The position numbers and the translations under genes were made by a program. DNA of 64,000 nt from Bacteroidales bacterium. GTDB lineage: Bacteria; Bacteroidota; Bacteroidia; Bacteroidales; UBA932. Every line of letters begins with the position of its first letter. Positions within the stretch are counted from its first letter, which is position 1. The notes beneath the pieces are model-generated. The model was given only the letters and a program-made list of their open reading frames with translations, did no database searches and had not been told where the DNA came from. Location of the stretch: positions 1-64,000 of the forward strand of contig JAEFAI010000006.1 in NCBI GenBank assembly GCA_016291185.1. Reading direction: 5' to 3'. Positions 52,828 to 61,058 of the stretch are shown in pieces.

Positions 52828-55437
52828 TTACAGCACCTCGAAGTCCAGGGCCTTGAGGTCCTCGTCGCGGGAAGAGGAGCCGTAGAGGATGCGGTACTTG
52901 CCCGGGCGGACGGACAGGCCGTCCACGGCGGCGTCGTAGTACTCGAAGGCCTCGTCGTCAAGGGTGATGGACACCTTGGCCGTGGCACCCGGGGCGAGCT
53001 GCACCTTGTCGAAGCCCTTGAGGGCCTTGATCGGGGCGTCAGGGTTGTCGAGGGCCTGCACATAGACCTGGGCGATCTCGGCGCCGGCCACGGAGCCGGT
53101 GTTCGTGACCGGGAAGGTGACCGTGACCTTGCCACCCTTCTTCATGGAAGACTTGCTGAGCTTGCCCTCGCCATAGCCGAAGGTGGTGTAGCTCAGACCG
53201 TAACCGAAGGCGTACTGCGGCGTGCCGCGGAAGTAGCGGTAGGTGCGGTTGTCCATATTGTAATCCAGGAAGTCCGGAAGGTCGGCGGTGGAGGCGTAGA
53301 AGGTGACAGGCAGCTTGGCAGACGGGTTGTAGTCGCCGAAGAGCACGTCGGCAAGGGCCTTGGCGCCACCCTGGCCGGGATACCAGGCCTGCAGGAGGGC
53401 GTTGTACTGGTCCTCGACGGGTGCGAAGGCGATCGCGGAGCCGGAGCAGTTCACGAACACCACCGGCTTGCCGGTCTCATGCATGGCACGGACGAGGCGC
53501 TGCTGCACGGCGGGGAGCTCGATGTCGGCCTTGTCACCGCCTTCGCCTTCCATCTGGGCGGAAATACCGCCGATGATGATAATCGCGTCAGCATTGGCAG
53601 CCAGGGCCTTCTCCTCAGCGAAGTCGGCATACTTGCGCTCCACGAAGTCGGCACGCAGCATGGCGAACGGACCTGCACCGCGGCGATACTCGATCTCGAT
53701 GTCGAGCGGCTTGCCGGCCTGGACGTCGAAGGTCTTGTAGGAGGCGCCGCCGCGACGGCCGAAGCCGAAGCCCATGCCGCCCATGCCGGGCTTGGCATTC
53801 TCCACCACGCGGCCGTTGACCTTGAGGGTGTAGCCGTTGTCGGAGGAGACGGTGTAGCTCATCGGACCGGTGAAGCCCGGCACGAAGCGGCCCTTGATGC
53901 GGACGGAGATCTTGTCCGTCGGGATGCCCTCGGCGAAGCCGTAAGCACCGAAGGTGCTGAAGTTCAGCTCTTTGTAGTAGCCGCTGGTCTTCGGCTCACC
54001 CTTCATCTCGCTGTTGTCCCAGAACTCGACGAACACGCCCTGGCCCTCGTTGAACTCCGGCAGGTGGTAGATCGTGTTGTACTCGTCGGCGAGGGTGCAG
54101 CCCTTGGAGTAGAGGACGTTGGCCTCGGGAAGAGCATTCTTGATGCCCTCGAGCAGGGAGTGCTTGTGGTTGTCGGTCGGGGTGCCGCCGTAGTTGCCGT
54201 TCAGCAGGGCGACGTCGTCGGCGTTCGGGCCGACCACGAGGACGGTCTTCAGGCTCTTGGAGAGCGGGAGGATGCCATCGTTCTTGAGCAGGACCATGGA
54301 CTCGCGTGCGGCCTGGGTGGCCAGGGCGTCATGCTCCTCGCTGCTGATCACGTCTTCGCCGAGCTTGGACCAGGGCACCATGTCGGCCGGGTCGAACATG
54401 CCCAGCTCGAAGCGGCCGCGAAGCGTGCGGCGCAGGTGCTCGTCGAGGTCAGCCTCGCTGATCATACCCTTCTCCAGGGCCTCGGTGAGGGCCATCATGG
54501 TCTTGCCGCACTCGAGGTCGGTACCGTGCAGGACAGCGTCCACGGTGGCGTGGAGGGCGTCCGGCTGGGTCTCGTGCTGACCGCGGGTGAAGTAGTTGTT
54601 GATGGCGTCGCAGTCCGTCAGGACGATGGCCTCATAGCCCCACTTGTTGCGCAGGATGTCCGTCAGCAGACGGTCGCTGGAACAGCATGGGACGTCCTCG
54701 TAGCGGTTGTAGGCGCACATGACTTCACGCACGTCGCCGTCCACGACGAGTTTCTCGAAGGCCGGAAGGTAGGTTTCGAAGAGGTCTCGCTGCGACACAT
54801 GTGCGTTGTAGGTGTGGCGCAGAGGCTCCGGACCGCTGTGCACGGCATAGTGCTTCGCGCACGCGTGGGTCTTATAATATTTGGAATCATTGCCCTGCAT
54901 GCCGAGCACGGTCTGCACGCCCAGGACGCCGGAGAGGTAGGGATCCTCGCCGCAGGTCTCCTGGCCACGGCCCCAGCGCGGGTCGCGGAAGATGTTGACG
55001 TTCGGACACCAGAAGGTAAGCTCCGGGTTACCGGGATAGTAGGTCACGCCCATCGGCACGTTGAAGATGTCGTGGTCGGAGCGGTTCCAGTTGGCGCGGG
55101 CCTCGTCGGACACCTGCGAGAAGACGTCGTACATCTGCTGCGGGTTGAAGGCGGCGGCCATGCCGATCGGCTGGGGATAGACGGTGTAGCCGTCCTCGCG
55201 AACGCCGTGGCAGGCTTCGCTCCACCAGTTGTAGGAGGGGATGCCGAGGCGATCGACGGAGATGGATTTGTTCATCATCAGACCCACTTTCTCTTCGGGG
55301 GTGAGCAGGGAGATCAGGTTTTCCACGCGGTCCTCGATCTTGAGTTTGGGGTTCTGGAACGGGTACTCGTAGGTCTGCTTGGGGCCGCAGGCGGCCAGCA
55401 GAACCACGGAGGAAAGAAGAATTAGTGTTTTACGCAT
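52828..55437 (-). CDS. Glycoside hydrolase family 3, xylosidase/glucosidase type with PA14 insertion
   Basis: 869-residue exo-acting enzyme. The lipoprotein signal ends in LLAAC (cysteine 17). The N-terminal GH3 barrel has WWSEACHGVRE and KHYAVHSGPEP and the nucleophile region VLTDCDAI (aspartate near 274). The second GH3 domain spans about 395-470 and resumes after the insertion. A PA14 carbohydrate-binding insertion spans about 475-610 (FVEFWDNSE..). A C-terminal fibronectin-like domain starts near 770. The TDCDA nucleophile and WWSEA-HGV motifs are those of beta-xylosidase-type GH3 enzymes. A Gly/Met/Phe-rich loop (GMGGMGFGFGRRGG) lies near 555. It is the last gene of the xylan-type operon. 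Confidence 0.93.
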   Translation of the reverse strand: MRKTLILLSSVVLLAACGPKQTYEYPFQNPKLKIEDRVENLISLLTPEEKVGLMMNKSISVDRLGIPSYNWWSEACHGVREDGYTVYPQPIGMAAAFNPQQMYDVFSQVSDEARANWNRSDHDIFNVPMGVTYYPGNPELTFWCPNVNIFRDPRWGRGQETCGEDPYLSGVLGVQTVLGMQGNDSKYYKTHACAKHYAVHSGPEPLRHTYNAHVSQRDLFETYLPAFEKLVVDGDVREVMCAYNRYEDVPCCSSDRLLTDILRNKWGYEAIVLTDCDAINNYFTRGQHETQPDALHATVDAVLHGTDLECGKTMMALTEALEKGMISEADLDEHLRRTLRGRFELGMFDPADMVPWSKLGEDVISSEEHDALATQAARESMVLLKNDGILPLSKSLKTVLVVGPNADDVALLNGNYGGTPTDNHKHSLLEGIKNALPEANVLYSKGCTLADEYNTIYHLPEFNEGQGVFVEFWDNSEMKGEPKTSGYYKELNFSTFGAYGFAEGIPTDKISVRIKGRFVPGFTGPMSYTVSSDNGYTLKVNGRVVENAKPGMGGMGFGFGRRGGASYKTFDVQAGKPLDIEIEYRRGAGPFAMLRADFVERKYADFAEEKALAANADAIIIIGGISAQMEGEGGDKADIELPAVQQRLVRAMHETGKPVVFVNCSGSAIAFAPVEDQYNALLQAWYPGQGGAKALADVLFGDYNPSAKLPVTFYASTADLPDFLDYNMDNRTYRYFRGTPQYAFGYGLSYTTFGYGEGKLSKSSMKKGGKVTVTFPVTNTGSVAGAEIAQVYVQALDNPDAPIKALKGFDKVQLAPGATAKVSITLDDEAFEYYDAAVDGLSVRPGKYRILYGSSSRDEDLKALDFEVL

Positions 55438-55440
55438 TGT

Positions 55441-56544
55441 TTATAGAATGTTGATTCTGATTTCTTTAGCTGGGCGAAGGGGGTCGTTGCTGAAGATCGT
55501 CAGGCGGGCAGCGGGCGCAGAGGCGGAGGGTTCGGCCGGACGGGCATTTTCGCGAAGCGGTCTTTTCTTTAGGCCTGGACGGTCGAAGCCCTCCGCCTCC
55601 AGCCTAAGGGTCAACGACTTGCCCGGAACGATGTGCGTGCCGGGCGCGAAGGCGCAGGAAAAGCCGTCGGGGAGTTCGATTTCGTGGATGACCAGGTCGG
55701 AGGCGCCGTCGTTAAAAAGCTCAAGCGTGCCGCTCGGGCGGCGCGAAAGCAGCCCCTTGCGGAGCTCCACGGTGGCATTTCGCAGGCGTGGTGCGTCGGG
55801 TGATTCCGGCGCCTGGGTCAGGCACAGTCCGCTGACGGGCAGTTCCCGCAGGGCGGAGAGCCCGTCGGGCGTGAGCCGCAGCGAGGCGCGCAGGGTGGCG
55901 AAGTACGCCGGGTCGGCGGGCGTGTCGCACCAGAGCTCGAGGCGGGACTCTTCGCCCGGAGCGAGCGTCTCGGGGAAAACGGCTCGGAAGTGCGTGCCCG
56001 CAAGTCCCTCGGCGCGCAGGCGCATCGGACGGGTGGAGGCGTTGGCGATGAAGATGACCTTGCCGCTGGACTGGCCGCGCTCGAGGTAGCCGAAGCGGAT
56101 GTCGGCGCGGCTGGCGTACAGGCCTTCGGCCAGGACGACGGGGTAGCGCTCCTGGATGCTCCGGTCGGCGGGCAGCACGTCCGCACGGATGCTCAGCAGA
56201 CCGAGGCTGCGGCCACCGGCCGCCTGGATCTCCACGTTGCGCTCCACAAGTCCGGCTGCGCCGGCGGGCGTGAAGCGGACTTCCACGACGGCGGACTGCC
56301 CGGGGGCGATGGCTGCGGCGGGGAGGGTAGCGCTGATGCAGGAGCAGCCGGGGATGGCGCGCGAGAGGCGTAGCGGCCGGCTGTCGCCGTTGAAGACGGT
56401 GAAGGCGTGGCTGACCACGCCGTCTGCCTCGCGGATGGCGCCGAAGTCCCACTCCCTGGAATCGAAAGCCGCCGGCCCTTCCTGCGACAGAAGGACCGGG
56501 GCGGCTGTCAGGAGTGCCAGGAGCAGCAGAGCGCCTTTTTTCAT
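55441..56544 (-). CDS. DUF1573 domain protein
   Basis: 367-residue secreted protein with signal peptide about 1-20 (LLALLTAAPVLLSQ) and DUF1573-type Ig-like beta repeats. The first is REWDFGAIREADGVVSHAFTVFNG near 30-53, followed by PGCSCISATLPAAAIAPGQSAVVEVRFTPAG near 65-95. Further repeats run to about 350, ending IFSNDPLRPAKEIRINIL. DUF1573 domains resemble ASPM/SPD-2/Hydin folds and have no known enzymatic role. It lies in the operon between the esterase (1 nt) and GH3 (3 nt). Its function in the locus is unknown; a binding or scaffold role is a guess. Confidence 0.85.
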   Translation of the reverse strand: MKKGALLLLALLTAAPVLLSQEGPAAFDSREWDFGAIREADGVVSHAFTVFNGDSRPLRLSRAIPGCSCISATLPAAAIAPGQSAVVEVRFTPAGAAGLVERNVEIQAAGGRSLGLLSIRADVLPADRSIQERYPVVLAEGLYASRADIRFGYLERGQSSGKVIFIANASTRPMRLRAEGLAGTHFRAVFPETLAPGEESRLELWCDTPADPAYFATLRASLRLTPDGLSALRELPVSGLCLTQAPESPDAPRLRNATVELRKGLLSRRPSGTLELFNDGASDLVIHEIELPDGFSCAFAPGTHIVPGKSLTLRLEAEGFDRPGLKKRPLRENARPAEPSASAPAARLTIFSNDPLRPAKEIRINIL

Positions 56545-56545
56545 C

Positions 56546-57718
56546 TTACTTGAAAAGCAACTGGGCGATATGCGCGAAGTAATCGCGGCAGTTCATCCAG
56601 GTGTGGCCTCCGTCGGGGGTGTAGAAGGTGTGCTTGACACCATTCTTCGTCAGGAAGGCATCCAGCCCGCGGGACGGATCGATCAGGAAGTCGGAGGTGC
56701 CCGTGCCGAGCCAGATGAGCTTGTAATTCTTGTTCAGCGTGTTCACGGGAACGTAGGTGCCGCTCTGGAAATTGGTCTCGTACTCGTTGCCGAAGATGGC
56801 CGGCGCCATGGCGCAGACCCAGGCGAATTCCTTCGGGTGGCCCAGACCGGTGGCGAGCGCCTGCCGTCCGCCGAGCGAGAAGCCGGCCACGGCGCGGTCG
56901 CGCGCGGAGGTCTTGACCTTGTAGTTGGCCTCGATGAAGGGCTTGACGTCGTTGATGATCTCGGCGGCCACGCGGTCGGTGTCCATGGAGTCATAGCGGT
57001 CGGCGAGACCCTGGCGCATCATCTCGATGTACGGGTTGGCGTACGGCATCACGATGATCATGCGCTTGGCGAGGCCCTTTGCGATGAGGTTGTCCATGAT
57101 GTTGTTGACGTGGCCCACCTTGAACCAGGTCTCGTACGTGTCCGTCATGCCGTGGATGAGGTAGAGGACCGGGAGGCGCTCACTGCCGTTCGGATTGTAT
57201 CCGGCCGGGGTATAGACGGTCAGCGGACGGTCGATGCCGCAGGTGTTGGAATGATAGAAACGGTAGGTGACCTTGCCGTGCGGCACGTCCTGGATGTCCT
57301 GGAGGGACGGCTCCGGGCCGCGCACGTCGGCGAGCGAGTATTTGAACCCCTCGTTGGGGAAGATGAACATGTTGTTGGGGTCGGCGATCTTGGTCCCGTC
57401 CACCACGAAGGCGTAGGGATAGATGTCCGGCTTGCCGGGGGTCACGGTGATGGTCCAGACGCCCTTGTCGTCCTTGCTCATCGGCAGGGCCTGCGGGAAC
57501 ATCTGGCAGTCGAGCTCGACCGCTTTGGCATTCGGCGCCTGGCAGCGGAAGGTTACGGAGCCGTCGGCGTGGTAGTCCGGCGACACGACGCCGGCAGGGA
57601 ACAGGCGCGCCATGACCTGCGGGGTGAGGCGCTGGCCTTCGCCGGCCTGCGGCTGGGCCTGGGAGAACAGCGGGGCGAATGCAAGGGCCGCCGCAAAGAG
57701 AATTTTATATGCTTTCAT
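56546..57718 (-). CDS. CE1-type esterase with N-terminal CBM48-like domain (feruloyl/acetylxylan esterase)
   Basis: 390-residue secreted esterase; signal peptide about 1-21 ends in FSQAQ. An E-set/CBM48-like domain spans about 45-120 (GSVTFRCQAPNAKAVELDC). The esterase-D-type alpha/beta hydrolase spans about 140-390, with nucleophile GFSLGGRQ (serine near 281) and the C-terminal catalytic histidine in GGHTWMNC near 373. The same domain order forms the C-terminus of the next gene upstream (57730-60918), so the two are paralogues. Such enzymes remove ferulate or acetate from arabinoxylan. It follows the fusion gene by 11 nt. Confidence 0.9.
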   Translation of the reverse strand: MKAYKILFAAALAFAPLFSQAQPQAGEGQRLTPQVMARLFPAGVVSPDYHADGSVTFRCQAPNAKAVELDCQMFPQALPMSKDDKGVWTITVTPGKPDIYPYAFVVDGTKIADPNNMFIFPNEGFKYSLADVRGPEPSLQDIQDVPHGKVTYRFYHSNTCGIDRPLTVYTPAGYNPNGSERLPVLYLIHGMTDTYETWFKVGHVNNIMDNLIAKGLAKRMIIVMPYANPYIEMMRQGLADRYDSMDTDRVAAEIINDVKPFIEANYKVKTSARDRAVAGFSLGGRQALATGLGHPKEFAWVCAMAPAIFGNEYETNFQSGTYVPVNTLNKNYKLIWLGTGTSDFLIDPSRGLDAFLTKNGVKHTFYTPDGGHTWMNCRDYFAHIAQLLFK

Positions 57719-57729
57719 ATCTCGTCGTC

Positions 57730-60700
57730 TTAATCTTGGAACAGGAGAGGGAGGGATTCGTCGAGCCAGTACTTGGCGTTCATCCAGGTGTGGCCGAACT
57801 TGTCGTCGGTGAACACCTTGACGTTGTTGATGCCCTTGCTGTCAAGGAAATCCATGTATTCCTTGGCGTTGCCGTAGAGGAAGTCGTCCGTGCCTACGCC
57901 GAGCCAGAAGAGGTGGATCTGCTCGTTGAGCTTCGCGGCATCGTCATAAACGCCATTTAGGTTCATATCGGTGAAGGAGCTGTAGGAGCACAGCCAGGAG
58001 AACTTGCCCAGGTGCGTCAGGCCGATGGAGAGGGCCTGGTTTCCGCCGCGGGAGAAGCCGCCGATGGCGCGGTGGTCGCGGTCGTTGATGGTGCGGTAGT
58101 TCTTCTCCACGAAGGGCAGCAGGTCGTGCATGACGTCGCGGGTGAAGGAGTGGCCGTTGAGGTTGCCCTCGCCCGGCTTGAAATACTTGGACGGGTTGCC
58201 GTAAGGCAGGACGATGATCATCTCCTTGGCCTTTCCTGCAGCGATGAGGTTGTCGAGGATGAGGTTCATCCGGCCGACCTTGAAGTAAACCTCCTCGGTG
58301 TCGGTGGTGCCGCTGATGAGGTAGAAGACAGGATATTTCTTATTCTTGTTCTTGTCGTACATCGGCGGGGTGTAAACGATGGCGTTGGCCCAGGTGTTCA
58401 GGGTGGTGGACCAGTAGTTGACGTAGTCCACGCTGCCGTGCGGCACGTCCTTGAGGGCGTGGAGCAGGGGCTCGCCCGTGCCGCGCACGTCCACGAGGCT
58501 GTTCTTGAAGGTCTCGTTGGGGAACCACTCCGGGTTCTGCGGGTCCATGACCTGCACGCCGTCCACGTCAAAGCTGTACGGGTACATGTCCGGAGCCACG
58601 GGGCCGAGGGTAATGGTCCAGACGCCGTTCGCGCCCTTGGTCATCTCCTGCGTGCCGGCGAACTGCGTGTTCACCTTGACGGACTTGGCGTTGCGGTCGG
58701 CGTAGTTGAAGGTGATGGTGTTGTCCGGATTCACGATCGGGGAGGAGACGCCGCCCATCTGCGGAGCGCCCATGGCGCCGCCCATCATGCCGGGCCAGCC
58801 GCCACGGCGGGCCTGCCGGCGGATCTCGACGACGATCTTGCCGGTCTGGGGACCGCGCACGACCTTCATCCACATCTCGGCCTCGACGTTCGTGCCGTGA
58901 CCCATCTCGGTGAGCTTGGCTTCGATGCCCGGCTCGCCTTCGCCGATCAGGTCGGCTTCGGTCAGCTCACCTGCCCAGAGAACGGGGCCGAAGGTGTGGT
59001 TGAGCGTCCAGAAGCCCGGATCGATGCCGTCGAAGACGTATTCGTCGATGCCTTCCTTGACCATGACGCGCTTGCTCTGGTCGTTGCCGCCGTAGTTGAA
59101 GGCGGGACGGCCGACAACGCGCTTGTTGAGCTCGAGTTCACCGCCGGTGCCGTTCACTTCCTCGCTTCTGGGGTAGAAGTAATCCAGGCCGGAGTCGAAG
59201 GACTCGACCTCGAAGAAGTACTCGGATGCCGTGTTGAGGCTGTGCATCTTGAAGGAGTTCCGGTCGTAAACGATGTAGCTGTTGTAGAGCTTGTTCGGCT
59301 CGATGCCATAGCGGATGATGTAACCGTCGGCGCCCGGCACGGGATCCCAGAGGAGCTCGGCCTCGCGGCGGTCACGCTGATTGCGGACGACCTTGACGCC
59401 CGCCACCTTGACGGAACCGGCGGAGTACGGATTGCCGAAGATGCGGAGGTCCTTGATGCTGAATTTGGCGCCGTCGTGGCACTCCCGGGCGTTGATGACC
59501 TTGATGTAACGGGCCTGGGCCGGGGTTTTCAGTTGGGTGTAGTCGTGATGGAAGTCGAGTTTGTTCTCGCTCTTGTCGATGATCTTCGTCCAGTTCTTGC
59601 CGTCCACGGAAGCCTCCACGGTGAAGCACTGGTAGTACTCGGGGTTGGCGGGAGCGGGGCCGCCGAAGCCGAAGCCGCCGCGGGCGGGCTGCTCGGCTCC
59701 GATGTGGTCGAAGTTGCACTGGATGGCGTAGATGTCGGCCACTTTGCCGAGATCGACCTGGAACCATTCGCCCGGAGCGCCGGTCTCGGCGGCCCAGTTG
59801 GTCATGAAGTCCTCATCCACGGCATTCCCGGGAACGTAGTTCTCGAAGGTGGAGGAGACGGTGACCTTCTTCTGGTGCGAGAGGAGCTTCCAGCCGGTCC
59901 AGTTGTGGTCGACCGCGTCGGTGCGGGTGCCGGGCCAGTACTGCGGGTAGTCGCCGAATTCGACGTTGGAATGCATGACGCCGTCCTCATCGACGGCCGT
60001 CGGGAAGATGGCGAGCTCGGAGCCGCGGCCTGCGCCGCCGTAGCTGGACGGGATCATGCAGATGGTCCAGAGCTGGCCGTTCTTGTCATGGAAGGTGCTG
60101 CCGTGGCCGGCGCCCACCGCGAAGCCCGTGGTCTTGAAGGTCAGCGGGTTGTGCGGAGAGTACGTGAAGGGGCCCATCGGGCTGTCGCCCACATACACGC
60201 CGTGCGAGTAGGAAAGGAGCTCCAGGCCGATGGCGGCATACTGGAGGTAGTATTTGCCGTTGTGCTTGGTCATCCACGGGCCTTCGATCCAGGGGTATTC
60301 CTCCTCGAAATAGTCGCGGCGGCCGTTGAAAATGGAGTAGATCACATCGTCGCGGGTGCGCTTCTCGAAGCCGTGGTTGCGGTAGTCGCTGAAGAAGAGG
60401 ACTTCCGGTCCGGCGATCTCCTTGAAGGTCGTCTTGTCCAGCTCGACGACCTTGAAGGGCATCAGCTGGGACCAGCCGTAGTACAGGTAGAGGTGGCCGT
60501 CATCGTAGAACATGTTGGCGTCGCCGTAGCGGTCGCTGTCGAGGGTGCCGACCTGCTCCCAGGTGCCTGCCTTGGGGTCGATGGCCTTGTAAACGTTCTT
60601 GTTGTTCATGGAGCAGCCGTAGAGGCTGCCGTCCATCTCCACGACGGAGACCACGCCGCCCGGGTAGTTCGGGGCGTCAACGTAGGTCCAGTCCTTGAAG

Positions 60701-60918
60701 TCGGGGGAGTACCAGTAGCCTTTGCGGTGCGAGACGAAAAGGTAGTAGTTATCCTGGTAGATCAGTACGACGGGCTCGCCGCCGCGATAGGAGCGCTCGC
60801 CGGGCACAACCAGGTCGAGCGGGTTGCAGAATGTGGTTTTGTCCTGTCCGTGCAACGAGAGGGACAGACACAGGGCGACGGCCGCCAGAGCGGCACGCGC
60901 GATGGTTTTGAAGTGCAT
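57730..60918 (-). CDS. GH43-like / discoidin / Fn3 / CE1 esterase multidomain protein
   Basis: 1062-residue secreted protein; signal peptide about 1-25 ends in LSLHGQ. Domains: GH43-like five-blade propeller about 26-330; discoidin (F5/8 C) sugar-binding domain about 350-495; fibronectin type III about 520-600; a linker with a beta domain about 600-715; CBM48-like E-set about 720-800; CE1 esterase about 805-1062 with GGFSRGGNQ (serine near 955) and FGHTWMNAKYW. In the propeller the usual catalytic-base region reads YRGGEPVVL, with Glu where GH43 enzymes have Asp; GDANMF and EGPWM keep the other two acids. I start it at 60918 because upstream residues lie over the promoter. First gene of the operon; likely acts on arabinoxylan branches. 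Confidence 0.88.
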   Translation of the reverse strand: MHFKTIARAALAAVALCLSLSLHGQDKTTFCNPLDLVVPGERSYRGGEPVVLIYQDNYYLFVSHRKGYWYSPDFKDWTYVDAPNYPGGVVSVVEMDGSLYGCSMNNKNVYKAIDPKAGTWEQVGTLDSDRYGDANMFYDDGHLYLYYGWSQLMPFKVVELDKTTFKEIAGPEVLFFSDYRNHGFEKRTRDDVIYSIFNGRRDYFEEEYPWIEGPWMTKHNGKYYLQYAAIGLELLSYSHGVYVGDSPMGPFTYSPHNPLTFKTTGFAVGAGHGSTFHDKNGQLWTICMIPSSYGGAGRGSELAIFPTAVDEDGVMHSNVEFGDYPQYWPGTRTDAVDHNWTGWKLLSHQKKVTVSSTFENYVPGNAVDEDFMTNWAAETGAPGEWFQVDLGKVADIYAIQCNFDHIGAEQPARGGFGFGGPAPANPEYYQCFTVEASVDGKNWTKIIDKSENKLDFHHDYTQLKTPAQARYIKVINARECHDGAKFSIKDLRIFGNPYSAGSVKVAGVKVVRNQRDRREAELLWDPVPGADGYIIRYGIEPNKLYNSYIVYDRNSFKMHSLNTASEYFFEVESFDSGLDYFYPRSEEVNGTGGELELNKRVVGRPAFNYGGNDQSKRVMVKEGIDEYVFDGIDPGFWTLNHTFGPVLWAGELTEADLIGEGEPGIEAKLTEMGHGTNVEAEMWMKVVRGPQTGKIVVEIRRQARRGGWPGMMGGAMGAPQMGGVSSPIVNPDNTITFNYADRNAKSVKVNTQFAGTQEMTKGANGVWTITLGPVAPDMYPYSFDVDGVQVMDPQNPEWFPNETFKNSLVDVRGTGEPLLHALKDVPHGSVDYVNYWSTTLNTWANAIVYTPPMYDKNKNKKYPVFYLISGTTDTEEVYFKVGRMNLILDNLIAAGKAKEMIIVLPYGNPSKYFKPGEGNLNGHSFTRDVMHDLLPFVEKNYRTINDRDHRAIGGFSRGGNQALSIGLTHLGKFSWLCSYSSFTDMNLNGVYDDAAKLNEQIHLFWLGVGTDDFLYGNAKEYMDFLDSKGINNVKVFTDDKFGHTWMNAKYWLDESLPLLFQD

Positions 60919-60947
60919 ATACGGAATGGTTTTGGTTTTCCTAGTTT

Positions 60948-61034
60948 CAAAGATACGCACGCTCGCGCGTAAAAGCAAGACCTCGCAACGCAAAAATGAA
61001 CTATTGCTTTTTCAAAATGCTGTTAGTATCTTTG
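60948..61034. promoter_or_regulatory. Divergent promoters: xylan-type operon and MBL lipoprotein
   Basis: Minus-strand TATCTTTG at 60948-60955 serves the four-gene operon (30 nt before the start). Plus-strand TATCTTTG at 61027-61034 serves the MBL gene (25 nt before its ATG). Both are the Bacteroidota -7 consensus. Confidence 0.7.
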
Positions 61035-61058
61035 AATCAGTAATTAACCAATTTCCAT

